Positions 45,701 through 58,655 of a DNA stretch of 64,000 nt are shown here, piece after piece (positions within the stretch are counted from its first letter, which is position 1; each line of letters starts with the position of its first letter). Origin of the DNA: Clitopilus passeckerianus (Eukaryota; Basidiomycota; Agaricomycetes; Agaricales; Entolomataceae); the NCBI GenBank assembly GCA_944990035.1, contig CALYLX010000139.1, positions 803,860 to 867,859 on the forward strand. Direction: 5' to 3'. A program made the translations under genes and the position numbers. The notes beneath the pieces were generated by a model. That model did not search any database and was not told the DNA's origin. It saw only the letters and a list, made by a program, of their open reading frames with translations.

Positions 45701-47743
45701 GAGTTCTTAGTCCGGAGGTTAAGCAGGTAAAGGGTCGTAAAAAGAGTGGAAGTTGGGATGGGGTGATGAGACTAAGGAGGTCACGTAGAACTTTGATGTC
45801 TGTTGCTATTCTGAAAAACAAACCATGACAAAGCTGGATTATATAACTTTCCCATCATTCCATCAGTCCTCCCTCCATTTGCCAATTAGTTTCGAGTTTA
45901 TTCGTTTTAGCCTGGACGTCAGAGACGCTGAAACCATTCAGGAAATAATTTTCTCGTCATATTCGCATGCAGGCCCTGTGGAGGGCGCAAAAGACTTTCC
46001 GATCGCTCTGGACTTCATGAAACTTGGACACCGAAGTTACGGTACGGCCTTAGAGTGGCATGTCATTTCGTCTGATCCTGATGGCTTCTTTCGGCTTGCC
46101 ATGCTTGGTTAGCTTATTGGGCCAAAACTCGATCGGGCTGTTGGCTTGTGATCTCCTCGACCTTCCCTTTGTTGCAGACCCTCATCTCGGACAGCAGGGC
46201 ACAGCGAATCGGAGAGGTGCTCAGCCTGGCCTTTTGTTATCCTCCCAAAGTGCAGGGTGGTTTTCCGACCCACGGTCAATTCAGTCGATTGCGGTATTCA
46301 TTCCATTAGCCGGTGACTTTTTGTATGGCATCTTTTCATCTCAGCACCAACCGGCGCCAAGAGTGACAGGTTCCTTCATAACTCTTGAATGACTTCATTC
46401 TATTTCCCCAATGCTTCTGATACTAGACAACGACTAGAACCTACAGCTTCAATCAATCTTTCATTCATGGTTACTGAGTATTACCAGAACTATATGTCAA
46501 TAAATTCGTGCTGTCATACCTTCATCAATGCTAGTTCCTTATATCAACTCTATCGAAAAATACGGTGATGGCTTCTCATGGCATATCTATGATTAGGGAG
46601 ACCTCATCATACACCCAAATCTCCATGAACTTAGATTCAAAACACCGAACTTGACCGTCTTCAATCACCTCCCCAAACTCGCAGTAACGTGGGTCTCCGG
46701 TCATGAGCCATACACCATAAAGGGAGGCTAAGGGCTGCCTAAAAGGTCGAGCATCAGCGCCTTCGACGTCAGTAGCCAATGCCGCTCCTCATTTCGGGAA
46801 ATGTATTGCTCCAAATTGAAAGAACTCTCCACAGAATCGGCGGTAATTGTCCTTGGTTTAAAATATGTGGTGAAAAGTTCGACTGGGGAATTGACGTATC
46901 CTTGTTCCCGATGTCATGTAACGAACGCTAATCTGGCGTCAAAGGTGTTTTCGCGGCAAACTCTTGTCTAATGCATTGACCTAACTTATAAAACACCAAC
47001 CTCAGTCTGAACGAGCTCGTCTGTGCCTTCCACTCGTCCGCACGCGCAAACTAGTAGATGCCGGACCGATACTTCCCCCACAAAAATACCGTGTATTGGG
47101 ATGTTGCCTCAGAAGCGACTCGGAAGTTGCCCCTGATGCAATGCAGGAACGGCACTGGACAGTAAACATTTAGATTTCGTAGCCTTAATTCGCGTGATTG
47201 CTGGCGGCACTTCCCAGATGCTCCATCCACTGCTAATTCAATTAAACAGGTACATAGAAGCCTGATCTTTGAAATCGAATGGAACCCCTACTCAAAGACC
47301 TGATCTCAATGTTGACGTTTTTAATGACGTGAGTGGCTGCGAAGAGGCCCGCATCGTCGTCGAGGCATCTTGTGAGTTCTGCCATCAAATCTTCAGAAGA
47401 TTGCCAATCGTCTTCGCTGAACCTCGAGAACGATGAGGAAGGCTGATTGATTGAACCTGGAGTTTGGTAACTATTTGCTCCTTTCTCGGCACTATACCTC
47501 CATCCCAATCATTCGAAGAAAACAAACCCTCGATTCACAATCTACATCAAGCCTGGCCGTACTGAGAAAGCGCTATTCTGACGAAGAACGGGATATGACT
47601 ACTAGACCTAAGAAAGGGCATGAAATCACGATGTTGACGTTGGGAACTGGAAAATATCTGAATGTTGCGGAAGATATCAGATCAAGAGCGTCGTCAAATA
47701 GTTACACAATGTATATTGACACGAGATACAATGTTACATCACT
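45701..47743. other. Gene-poor spacer of 2.0 kb
   Basis: Several open frames (for example 45825-46112 plus and 47242-47508 minus) lack homology clues, signal peptides or splice support. Nothing else seen. Confidence 0.4.
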
Positions 47744-48697
47744 TTATACAAAATCTGTATTCTGCACTACGAATCGTCGATAATCTAACAGAATGTAATG
47801 ACGAGATAGGCCTGGATAAGGACTCATAATCAGCAACAAGGACAAGCGATAACGACAAGAGACACCTACATTATCCTTCTGGCAGGCGACCTGCTTCCCG
47901 GTTTGAGGCGGCTTATGGAAAGCTTCCTTGCAGCCTTTCTCCTTGCCTATTTCAAAGTGTTAGCAGAGATTCGTAGAAATAGTGAATTATAATGCCTACA
48001 TTCTTTGCCGCCATGGCACGGGCCAGCGTAGCTAATCGAGTTAGAGCCTCTCGCTACAGCTTTAAATGTTTAATACTCACTGGAAGCCGGCTGCAACGTT
48101 GAACTTGTGGCTATATAATTCGTGAACAGAAGCTCGGAAGGTTGGTCTGTAATGAACTTACGGAGGAATCAAAGAGATATCAGTGCTAGACCCACTGCCA
48201 GGTTGGCCGGGAGTAGGGTTCTTGAGAGTCGTCTCGATGAGGGTGCATTGTTCTCCGTTCAAGCCGCAGTTTCCTGTACCATTTCCGTCGTGTCAGAGCG
48301 ATTTATTGCGAATAGTACCGGTCGGTCGGAGACTAACCGTCTTGGAGGTAACTGTGGTGATTTATAGTGAGAACTGAGTCGAACTGTAAGTGAAATAGTG
48401 CTACTCACGCAATTGCGGAGATCAAAGACCCGTTGCTCGTGTAAGGTTGGCCTTTGGAGAGGATCTTGCCACCCTGAACAAGAGTGGGCTAGATATAACA
48501 CGGTTAGTAACTTCACAGAAATTTCAAAGAGATAGGATATACAGTTCCGCGGCCACAGCTGTTCGGAGCCATTAGCAACGATTCTGAATAACGGCAGAGG
48601 AGACACACTGGTTCTCGAAAGTGACGGTGTGCTTCTCGGCTTGAACGCTAGCGACAGCAGCCAGGATGGAAGCAAAGAGGATACCGAAGGTTTGCAT
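47744..48697 (-). CDS. Secreted cysteine-rich protein of the mushroom glycopeptide-like family
   Basis: Nine exons (48697-48609, 48558-48543, 48488-48409, 48351-48338, 48273-48162, 48110-48081, 48031-48000, 47946-47866, 47784-47744) join in frame to 164 residues. This is extreme fragmentation: two exons are only 14 and 16 bases. Residues 1-20 are a signal peptide. The mature part follows a known agaricomycete pattern: HTVTFENHCGRGTPTLVQGGKILSK, then AYLQDGNCGLNGEQCTLIETTL, GSGSSTDISLIPPHKFNV and a C-terminal CKEAFHKPPQTGKQVACQ. The fold is probably disulfide-rich, thaumatin-like in flavour. The usual hydrophobic C-terminal ending in FC is absent, so the last exon is less sure. Function unknown. 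Confidence 0.8.
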
Positions 48698-48785
48698 GTT
48701 GTGTAGGAAGAAGTTGTTAGTGTATAAGAGCTGTTAAATCTGTGGGTTGCGAGTTGAGAATGAATTCTGAGGACGACGAGAGTGG

Positions 48786-48793
48786 TATTTATA
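48786..48793 (-). promoter_or_regulatory. TATA box of the secreted cysteine-rich gene
   Basis: TATAAATA on the minus strand, within the palindrome GGTATAAATACC, about 90 bp upstream of the ATG at 48697. Confidence 0.6.
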
Positions 48794-49558
48794 CCTTCAT
48801 TCTTCCACCGTCCGTAGGAAACATACAGAAGGAGAAGGTTCCCGGGCTTGAAACGTTTCTCTGGTGTAGCAATTGAGGTGTGATAGGATTTGTTAGCATA
48901 AGAGGAAAGCGTAAGTCGGTGCTCTCACTTCAAAGATGCCTCCGACCGCACCTCCACCTACCTTTGCAACTATAAGGCGGAGGCCGATCCCCACTTCCGA
49001 CTTCAATTATGAGTTGGAAACGGCGTTGGTCCCAAATCAGCATTGAATTCTGCGTTCCGCTGCGGTGGGGTCGGGAATAAAGAGCTCGAGAATTGACCTC
49101 TACCGCATTACTTTCGAGCTTTGGAGACCTATGACGATGGTATGAAGCTGAGATGCTAAGAATAGTACACAGGACGGCGATATCTCATTGGCGAATACGG
49201 GCGGTGCTTCACCTAACCAAAGTGGATAGTCAAAGTGGCGAGATTGAGATATTCTAGAAGGAAACGACAGACAATGAGCTGGGTTTAGGGTGGCATCAGG
49301 TGATAGCTCTGGGTTCAAAGCTCGGCGTCAGTGTCCAATCTCAATTGTTGTCGGGAGAGGCGTTGATGGAAAGCTGATGGCGAAGACAAAAGAAAAACGG
49401 GCCGGAGTGACCGATCTATGTTCAATGGGTGATTAGTCATACACCATGACTTGATTTGGGCCATCTTCGTGCAGAACAATAGAGGACTGTGGCAGCACGA
49501 TGGCCTATTGTCTCAAGAGCCGTCTTTTGCCTCTTTCTTTACGACTTTCACGACCAAG
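48794..49558. other. Divergent promoter region
   Basis: Between the secreted cysteine-rich gene (minus) and the ABC transporter (plus). No other gene seen. Confidence 0.4.
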
Positions 49559-52500
49559 ATGCGTCGCAACTCAACGTTGGTCGTGGACACGACGACGACG
49601 ACGCTAAAGTATGACCTTGAAGCTTCACCGAGGTCGTCAATATTCTCCCCAGTGGACTTGGCAGACTCAAAGGATTCTAAAGCCTTTGAAGCACCTTCAA
49701 CGCCAAATTTACCCCCAGTTCAACATGTTCCTGCTGCACCATCTATCCAACCTTCAATTCGACTCCTTTTCTCCCTTCTTTCACGCCGTGATACCCTCCT
49801 TCTCCTTCTACCCGCCATTCTTTCCTCAATCGTCGCCGGCGGCGTTGCTCCTTTCATGACCTATGTCGTTGGTCAAGCATTCGCAACTTTCGCACAATTT
49901 CCGCTCACTCCCAACCCAACCGAAGACGATAAGCGCAAATTGCTTCACGGAGTCGGTCTCGCAGCAATCGAGCTGGTGGCACTGGGAGTTGGTGCCTTTG
50001 TTCTTAGCAGCGTCACTTCGTCCTTCTGGATATGGACTGGTGAACGGAATACTATGGTGCTACGCCAGCGGGTGTATAAGGCCATTTCGGAAAAGGACCT
50101 ATCTTGGTTTGATACGAAGATGGGAGCCCAGTCTAACGACTCGGAGGCCCCTCTTGGTGCTGGTGGCATGATGGCCAAGTTTACTCGGTATATTTCTTCA
50201 CTTTTTCGTCTATCCGAGCCTTTGCTGATGATATTCCTGCAGAGAAACCGATGATGTACGAACCGCCACATCCCTCGCAGCAGGTTACCTGGTCCAGTAC
50301 ATCACCACCTGCATCGCATGTCTGGTGCTTGCCTTCCTCCGCTCCTGGTCTCTTACCCTCGTCATACTCTCCGCCGTCCCCGCCCTCGTTATTATTCAAG
50401 GCATTTCCCAAAATGTCGCCTCTCCCCTGCTTGCTGGCGAACGTGCTGGCACCGCATCAGCAGCGAGCATGGTCGACCGTGTCATCAACGCCATCTCCAC
50501 CGTCAAGGTTTTCAACGCCGAATCCTACGAACACGCCAATATTTCCCGGTCATTTGACGGCATTATGAGCATTTCCACTCGCCTCAACGTCGTATGGGGA
50601 ATTACAAGCTTCCTTTCGCAATTCACTACCATGGCCATGTTCGTACAAGGATTCTGGTTCGGCTCTAAGCTCGTTCGGGAGGGCAAGGTCGCACCCGGGG
50701 ATGTCATGGCAGTCTTCTGGGCTTGCCTCATCGCGACCAGCAATCTCCAGTTGTGCATCCCTCAACTCATCGCTCTAGCGAAGGGAAAATTCGCTATGGT
50801 TGCACTCCTGACCGTCATTCACGAATCCCCTTCCCACAAGACCGCCCTCTCGACCGTCGTCGTCACGCCTCACGGAAACGCCAAGTTCGGCTCCAAGCGC
50901 CTTTCCTTACGCAAGCTTAGCCCTCGCCAATGTCATGGCGAAGTCTCGGTCAACAACCTCACGTTCACCTACCCCACCCTCTCCGAGCCCTCTCTCAAAG
51001 AAGTCTCACTCTTCCTACCCGCCAACGAGATGACCTTCATCGTTGGTTCTTCCGGTTCTGGGAAGTCGACGATTGCAGCTCTGTTGATGAACATGTACTC
51101 TCCCGACGTCGGCACTATCTGCCTTGACGAGACCGACATCCGGTACATTGACGACCACTGGTACAAGACCAGCATCTGCGGAGTCGGACAGGGGTGGAGC
51201 GACGTCATCCTGGAAGGCGCTTCCATCGCAGATAACATTCGGTTGGGATTGGAGGGCGTTGGTGATCGGGAGGTTGAGGATGCATGCAGAGTCGCTCTCC
51301 TGCATGAGTTTATCAGGGATCTTCCTGACGGTTACGACACAATTTTGGGTGGAGGTGTCGGCGTTGCTTTGAGTGGTGGGCAGAGGCAGAGATTGGCTAT
51401 TGCACGCGCTAGGCTGAGGAATCCAGCCGTTCTCGTTCTTGGTTAGTATTTTCATCCCTACCTACGCGACTCGTGTTAACATATTCTTTTGCAGACGAAG
51501 CAACCTCAGCTCTGGATTCGACTTCTCGGCTCCTCGTATTCGAGGCTCTCAAGACTTGGAGGCGCAACAAGACCACCATCGTCATCACCCACGACCTCTC
51601 TCAAATCGAGGCTGGTGATTTCGTCTACGTCATGAAGAACGGCCGAGTTGTGGAACAAGGCTTCCGTTGCGACCTCGAGGAGGAGACCAACTCTCCCATC
51701 TCCATCCACTCCACCGACAACTCGAGCATTATTGAGGGTCGTGGCGAATTCAGGAAGATGCTCGACGTTCAGCTCGGTTTTGGCGGATTCCTTCCCACCA
51801 AGGAGCTTGGCCCCATTGCCGTCACCTCGGATATCGAGTTCCCTGCCCATGAGGAGCAACAGCAGCAAGAACCTGTCAGCAACGAGGAGGAACGCCTTCG
51901 TCGTCATCAGACCCTTCTCCGCCCACTCACTTTCGGCAATTGGATGCTGGAAGCTGTCGCCGACCTGACTGCGCCTGCTCCTGCTTACACAGCCACCGTG
52001 GAGACCAAGCATGAGACAACTCGTCGGTCGCCTACCAAGGACACCTACGTTCGCCAGCGTCGCCCCTCATCCCTTCATATCGATATCCCTCCCGCCCCTG
52101 TCTCTGCTGTTGAACGCGAACACAGACTCAAGCGCATGAGCCTGCAGTTCACACCTACATCCCCTGTCTTCTCCACGCACTCGTCGATCAAATCCCGACC
52201 AATGCTCAGCCAAGTTTACGGGAAGGATATGGAGTTCGGCTCCCCGACCGGGATGTACCCCATTGACGAAAAGGATGTCATTTATGGCGACGCAGCATAC
52301 GTGCAATCACGGCGACAGCTGGTCAAGAAGCGACGGGATCTTCTCCACAGTCGCGATAACCTCAACATCATCATTGAGAAGCCTTCCGCACCAGCGGCAT
52401 CCGAAGACGCCCCAACTTCGTCCACACCCCCATCCTTCTTCAAAACGATGGCTGCTGCTTTCCCTACCATCCCCTACAAGCCCTTATTCTTCTTCGGCCT

Positions 52501-54294
52501 CCTCATCTGCGCATTCTCTGGCGCGATGACACCCGTCTTCTCCTACCTACTCTCCCGACTACTTTTTGAAGTCTCCACCGGCGCCCACAACGTCAACATC
52601 ATCAACATTTACGGAGGTGTCGTTCTCGGCGTCGCAGCCCTCGATGGTTTCCTCCTGGGCTTCAAGTACTTCATTATGGAGACTTCAGGAATGGCATGGG
52701 TGACCGCTCTCCGCAAGCGAGTCCTTCATCTCCTCCTCAAGCAGGACCGTTCCTGGTTCGACAAAGCCGACAACAGCTCCATCCGCCTCGTTCAGATCAT
52801 CGTCAAGGACGGAGATGACGCAAGAAATCTCATCGCAGTCGTCGCTGGGCAATGCTTCGTCGTTGTCTCTATGTTGGGTGTCGGACTTATTTGGGCGTTG
52901 GTTAGGGGTTGGGAGCTTACCTTTGTCGGATTCGCCATTGCGCCAGTATTTGCTACCGTCATGGCTTTCCAGACAAAGTTGGTGGCTGGTTGCGAGATGA
53001 GGAATAAGAGGGCTCGAGAGGAAGTGGCGAAAGGCTATTACGAGGTTTGTCTCCCTTTTGGTCGTACTCGTTATCATTCGACTTACTGTTGCCTTCAGGC
53101 TATCTCCAACGTCAAGGGCATCCGAGCTATGGCATTTGAAGATGTTTTCCAGACTCGTTTCGACAAGGCCGCTTCACAGGCCCTGTCCACCGGTGTAAAG
53201 GGGGCCTTCGTTGAAGGTTGCTCCTTTGGTGTGGCGAGCGGTCTCATCTACCTCGCCGAAGCGCTTCTCTTCTACGTTGGAGCCATCCTCATCGCCAAGG
53301 GCCGTTATACGTATCTCCAGATGGTTGAGGTCCTCAACCTCGTCGTCTTCACGGTAACGATCGGATCCCAACTCATGGCCTTCAGTAAGTATCATACCTT
53401 GTGAATGCGCACCTCCATTCTAATCACCTTGCAGCTCAACGAATTGCAAAATCGACCCAAGCTGCCAACGACTTCATGCAACTACTCAACATCTCGAAGA
53501 ACTCCCCATCCGAGGCAAAGGGTACCTTCTGCCCTCAACTCGACGGTTCCATTTCCCTTCAACATGTCGACTTCTCTTACCCGGAACGCAAGGATGCCCC
53601 TGTCCTCCACGATATCAATCTCTCCATCAAGCCCGGAGAATGTGTCGCCATCGTCGGCTCTTCGGGGTCGGGCAAGTCAACCCTCGCTGCCCTTCTCCAA
53701 CGCCTTTACGAGCCCACCTCTGGTGACATCCGGCTGGGATCCGCGAAACTATCCGACATTGATGTTCAACATCTTCGCCAACATGTCTCCGTTGTATCCC
53801 AGAACCCCTACCTCTTTGACGCGACCGTCTCAGAAAACATCAAGTACGGTAGCAACACAGTATCCGAGGTCGATGTTCGCAGAGCTGCCAAATCAGCTAA
53901 CGCACACGAGTTCGTCATGGGCCTGCCCAAGGGTTACGACACTCCGGTTGGCGAAAATGCTGGGCTCATCTCCGGCGGTCAAGCACAGCGTCTGGCCATT
54001 GCTCGCGCTCTCGCCCATCCATCAGACATTCTGATCCTCGATGAATGCACCAGCGCCCTCGATCCCGAAAACCAGAAGCTCGTGATGGAAGCTATTGGCC
54101 AGGTCGTACGAGACGGCAGCCAAGGGAGGACTACGATTATGGTCACGCACAAGCTGCAGGTCATGCAAATGTGTGACCGAATCATTGTTCTCGACGGTGG
54201 TGAAGTCAAGGAGGAGGGAGCATATCATGACCTCATATCGAGGAAAGGTGTTTTCGCGTCTCTTGCACGAGGTGGAGAGTGGATGAGCGACTGA
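49559..54294 (+). CDS. STE6: Ste6-like ABCB full transporter
   Basis: Exons are 49559-50187, 50243-51441, 51495-53044, 53099-53384 and 53435-54294, giving 1507 residues. Architecture is TMD1-NBD1-TMD2-NBD2. NBD1 has Walker A GSSGSGKST, signature LSGGQRQ, Walker B AVLVLDEATSALD (spanning the second intron) and the switch His in VITHDL. NBD2 has GSSGSGKST, a slightly altered signature ISGGQAQ, LILDECTSALD and VTHKL. A long disordered linker (about 670-940, rich in Ser, Pro and Gln) separates the halves, as in fungal Ste6 proteins, which export farnesylated mating pheromones. A general multidrug role cannot be excluded by sequence. The start is the first in-frame ATG. Confidence 0.9.
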
Positions 54295-54542
54295 TTTTGA
54301 CACTTTTAGCACTTATTATTTCACATTCTTTATATTTTCCTTTTCTTCGGTCAACTTCAACTTCATCAGCATTTATTTTGTATCATCTATCTCACGTTCT
54401 CGCATTATACCACGGCATTGTAAAGTAGATACGACAATAGAACGACTTGCAACGACCTTGAACTCGCTCGTGTGTACAGAGGCGAAATTCATTGAAAAGG
54501 AAAATATTCAATTCTGTAGTGCGAGGCAACAACAAACCGACT

Positions 54543-55346
54543 CTAGTGGACTGTCTCGTACTTTTCCAGCTCACCAAGTAGCTTATTCCACCTCCCGCCG
54601 TGCCAACCAGACATCTCCTTCCATTCAACTGAGTCCTTGCCCCAAAGTATTCGCATCCACAGAATATACGAAGCGAACACAAAATCTCCGAAGCTTGGGT
54701 GGTCCTCGAGGATAAGCGGGCTATCCTGTCCGTTCCTCTTCAGCCACCCATCGATAATTCCAAAGTCCTCTTCGAGCTTTTTCCATCCCATCTTCTCCTC
54801 CTCATCTGTCTTGTGTCCAGGGATATTGGCTTCTCCGCCGAGCTTGTTAATATACCATACTGCGCTCGCTGGGAGGAGTTTTTGGATTGTCGGGGGGTAG
54901 GAAAATGCAAACATGGCTGGTAACGCCGCTCTGTACGCAGTGAGGTATGCCCACTGAAGTGCCTTAGTGCCCTCGGGAAACAACCTCGGAGTGTTGGGGT
55001 ATTGTTCGTCAAGGTACTCGGCGATCTCGATTGAACCCGCGGCGACCTTGCCCGTGTTCAGATCGTGGATAGCCGGTACCGTATACTTCCAGCTGCCATC
55101 CGGACGCTGCTCCGTTGGCGGGGCACCGATACTCTTCAAAGTCTCGTGGATATCGGGGCACTCAAGCCAAACGGTTCGATACGATAGACCTTTGTAATTC
55201 AAAGAATATCTGAGAATGCGACAATTTTCAGACAATCAGATAGTGAGGAAATAATCTTCCTCTTACCTAGTCTTCCAGACGTTCGGGCTCCATGCTCGTC
55301 CAGGGGCTGTCGAGTCCAAATCGTAGAGCACGATGTCCTTGGGCAT
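54543..55346 (-). CDS. Glutathione S-transferase (FuA/etherase-like class)
   Basis: Exons 55346-55267 and 55209-54543 (57-bp intron) give 248 residues. The N-terminal thioredoxin-like half begins MPKDIVLYDLDST, with SPNVWKTRYSLNYKGLSY and the glutathione-binding TVPAIHDLNTGKVAAGSIEIAEYLDE (cis-Pro and the Ser of the ES/GS motif). The all-helical C-terminal half ends with a Trp-rich helix (GDFVFASYILWMRILWG). This fits the fungal GSTFuA class expanded in wood- and litter-decay mushrooms and linked to detoxifying phenolic compounds. It lies convergent with the transporter. Confidence 0.88.
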
Positions 55347-57674
55347 TTTCTTGGTTGAGACGGCTCAGGGAAAGGAATAGCAAGGGCATTGGGGATCGAT
55401 ATAGGGTTTAAGATATGAAATGTCCGCCTCGTGGCATTCCACCTGCCATTGGACCTGTCATCGAGAGATCAACATTCAAGAATGGTTAGTCGTTTACTTG
55501 GGATGAACTTGAGGCAGAGGGCTTGCTCCAAAAGTCGGTCGGCATTTTCCAGCCTCTTGGCGTTGCCTCCAAGTTCCAACGGATCATAGTTTAATTTTCT
55601 GTGGTGTGGCTGTGCACTTCGTCGTTCAATTCGCTTCAATCCATTATGGTACCGACCTCTTCCTATCCTTCAATTCGGTCTCGTAGGAGGAGATCGTTTA
55701 CAGCAGCAATTCTCGTTATATTTCACGCGGCACCATCATCGAGTTATGGTGAGATACAGCTGGAACCTCCATTTCTATACGTCTAAAGCATCAACTCCTC
55801 CTGGGGTTGCCTTTTTCCAGTCTAGATCGCAAATTGGTTGATATTACTAGGAACGAAACGAGGACTATGATGTGCAAACAACGATATAAAATTTCAGAAT
55901 GTTTGAACCGTGAATCTGAAATTATTGTAGTCGGGAGAGTCGGACGCCGAAAATCCATCCCGAGCAGGCGATACAGTTCAGAAATGGTGAATTGCTTCGA
56001 AACGAAGGACAAAAGATCGAACGGTTTCATCCATGATGGTCCATTCGTTATATACATTCTCTCGGACATCCTTTCCCATGACATCCCCGCACAATCGCCT
56101 GCCCATCCCAACAAACGCAACACTTTCTTCCAGCCCCTTCGCGCTTCTTTCTTGATCTCACGTTAGGTCCTTTCTGGCAACATGAAGCATTGTGCTAGCT
56201 TCGCCATCATCTGCTCAGAGAGCTCGGCCTTCCAGTTCCTCGTACCCACCCACGTACTCAACCAACTACGACCGTCTTTTCCCGCATCTTTACCCCCGTC
56301 TCAACGCTAGTACGGGCATTACTCCACAGTCTGATTCTCGTCTGGATCTTCCCTCACACATGTGGACTTAAGGTCGACTTTGGTTACCTTATGCGGAGTC
56401 CCAGTCATGAGTCATATGGGAGAGAAAGAACGTGTTTACGGAGTTTATGGAGCGAGGCGATCTCTCGACCAGCAGTCGAAAAGGTACGTTGATCAATACC
56501 CAGAACCCACCAATATTTTATTGAATTGTGGGCTTCATTTGCAGGCTTAGGTGGCTGACACCAGCGTAAGGTGGCACGAAAATTCGGCTTCCTTATAAAC
56601 GCGAACGGTTCTACGGTGGCTACGACTTTCTTCTGTCGTAGAATTGCCTTCCTGCTACTATGTCGACCTCGGTGCCGAAGGCTGCCGTTATTTAGTGTAT
56701 ACAACTGTTCGTAGTTGCGCGAAGGCGTTGTCTCGTGGCCACTCGTTCTTATCTTGTATCTATTTTTAATCGAGCTTTGGATCCACCCTCATGATATTCC
56801 TCAATCCGTGACTTGAGGTATTGAACGTACGAACGCAAAGAATGAGATCATGCGCTTTGGAAGTGACGAAAGGGGACCAACGAGTCTAAACGGCGTAGAT
56901 CACTATCTCATATCTGTCAGAATACCGTGCATCCCTCAGCGGTTTGCTCCAAATGAGCGTGATTTCTTCCAACAACCGACCATGCCTGCATTGTTGGTGT
57001 TCCTTACATTGTAATGTGCCGTTGCTGTGCATGATCTCTTATCTTCTATCAATCGTCCGTAGGTTCGGCATGCTCATCAGCAGGCATTGACACCACATGT
57101 TATCCGGGCCGTCATCCATAACCAGACAGGATTCGATCACGGTAACCGGGATTAGATGTCGATAGTATTGTGGCGGTACTCGGCCAACCGCCAACCATCC
57201 AGAGCGAACTATGTATAATGCAACCTTCGTGAAGATCGCACCCTTTGGTCGCAACCTGCAGCGATGATGCGAGCCCATTCTCCAGCGATCTCATGCATAC
57301 ATACGTAGAGACGCCATAAGGACCCTATGTATTCGCGGCCTGAATAATGTAGAGTTCTTTCACGATCAGTGGATATTCTTAGAAACGACGTTTGTATAGA
57401 CGTTTGGATAGCTTGACCGCATGGATGTTTCTCTTTTCATCAACTCTGAACATGCAATGCATAAGGAGGATCCGACAACTAATGCTTCTCACGTCTTCTT
57501 CCTCAATCCGATAGGCCGCTATTTTTACTTTCTGTCAGGTCTCTATTTTTAGCTTCCTCTCGTCAACGGCAAGTCCTTTGTCTATTCATCTGAAGAACAT
57601 GGCGCAATCTACTTTGAACATAGAAGCATATGATCTCTTAGACGAGTGCATGAGGGTCCACCTCAACAACGAGG
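55347..57674. other. Gene-poor spacer of 2.3 kb
   Basis: Frames at 55807-56166 (plus), 55791-56123 (minus) and 56405-56704 (minus) overlap and lack evidence. Upstream region of the GST gene at left and of the G1 peptidase at right. Nothing supported. Confidence 0.4.
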
Positions 57675-57680
57675 TATAAA
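57675..57680 (+). promoter_or_regulatory. TATA box of the G1 peptidase gene
   Basis: TATAAA in GAGGTATAAATGCC, 82 bp before the ATG at 57757. Confidence 0.6.
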
Positions 57681-57756
57681 TGCCACAAAATTCTTCTCTG
57701 AATTATCAGGGTTCCATCGATCCTTACCGTTTCAGATACACTTTACTTCTCTCAGA

Positions 57757-58655
57757 ATGAAGCTTAGCCTCGCTCTCCTTGGTCTCTTCGCCACTGGCGC
57801 CATTGCCATTCCTACCTCTAATGAGCGTATGGCTGCCCGTCTCGAGCGCCGCCGCGCTAGCCGTCAATCTCTCCCCAACAACCGTCTCACCGACGGTCTG
57901 AGGACCAATAGCACGCACGAAGAGTACAGCTCGAACTGGGCTGGTGCCGTCTGGGACAGTTATCCTTCTGTATGTTAGATTTTCGCGCAAGCTACGAATT
58001 AGAATCCTAACGTCATATTTCAAAGGGAACATTCAAGTCCGTCACTGGTACTTTCACCGTGCCTACCCCCAAGGCTGCTTCTGGCCAGAGCTCAGGCTCT
58101 GCCTCCGCCTGGGTTGGTATTGACGGTGATACCTGCGGAACCGCTATCCTCCAAACTGGCGTCGACTTCACAATCTCTGGTGGTAGTGTCTCCTATGACG
58201 GTAAGCAGGTCCTGCACTCATTCAAGATATTAAACCAATTCCACTCCCGTGTAGCTTGGTACGAATGGTACCCCGACTACGCCTACGACTTCTCTGGTAT
58301 TTCCATCAAGGCTGGCGACGTTATTACCGTCACCGTCACTGCCTCATCCACCAAGGCCGGGACTGCTGTCATCACCAACAAGACGACCGGAAAGACCGTC
58401 TCCAAGTCCCTCTCTTCCTCGGCTGCTCTCTGCGAACAGAACGCCGAATGGATTGTCGAGGACTTCGAGGAAGGTGGAGGACTCGTTCCTTTCGCCAACT
58501 TCGGAACTGTCACCTTCACCAATGCTGTTGCCACTACCAACTCTGGTTCTACCGTTGGCCCTTCCGGCTCCACCCTCATCGACATCAAGCAAGGCAACTC
58601 GGTCCTCACTTCCTCCTCCACTGGTTCATCAAGTGTCACCGTCAAATACGTCTAA
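57757..58655 (+). CDS. Secreted G1-family glutamic peptidase (eqolisin)
   Basis: Exons 57757-57969, 58026-58200 and 58255-58655 give 262 residues. A signal peptide (about 1-18) and a short basic propeptide (RLERRRASRQ) precede the mature domain starting near YSSNWAGAVW. Catalytic residues are Gln114 (in AILQTG) and Glu198 (in AEWIVEDF), 84 apart, matching the Gln/Glu dyad of scytalidopepsin-type enzymes. SASAWVGIDGDTC and AWYEWYPDYAYDF are the usual flanking beta strands. Such peptidases digest protein at acidic pH outside the cell, here as a nutritional or antagonistic enzyme. Confidence 0.93.

Noticed and set aside
45701..47743. Pheromone precursor genes between G-alpha and Ste6
   Set aside because: No frame of 60 residues or more ends in a CaaX motif. 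Shorter precursors were not scanned exhaustively, so this is only a lack of evidence.
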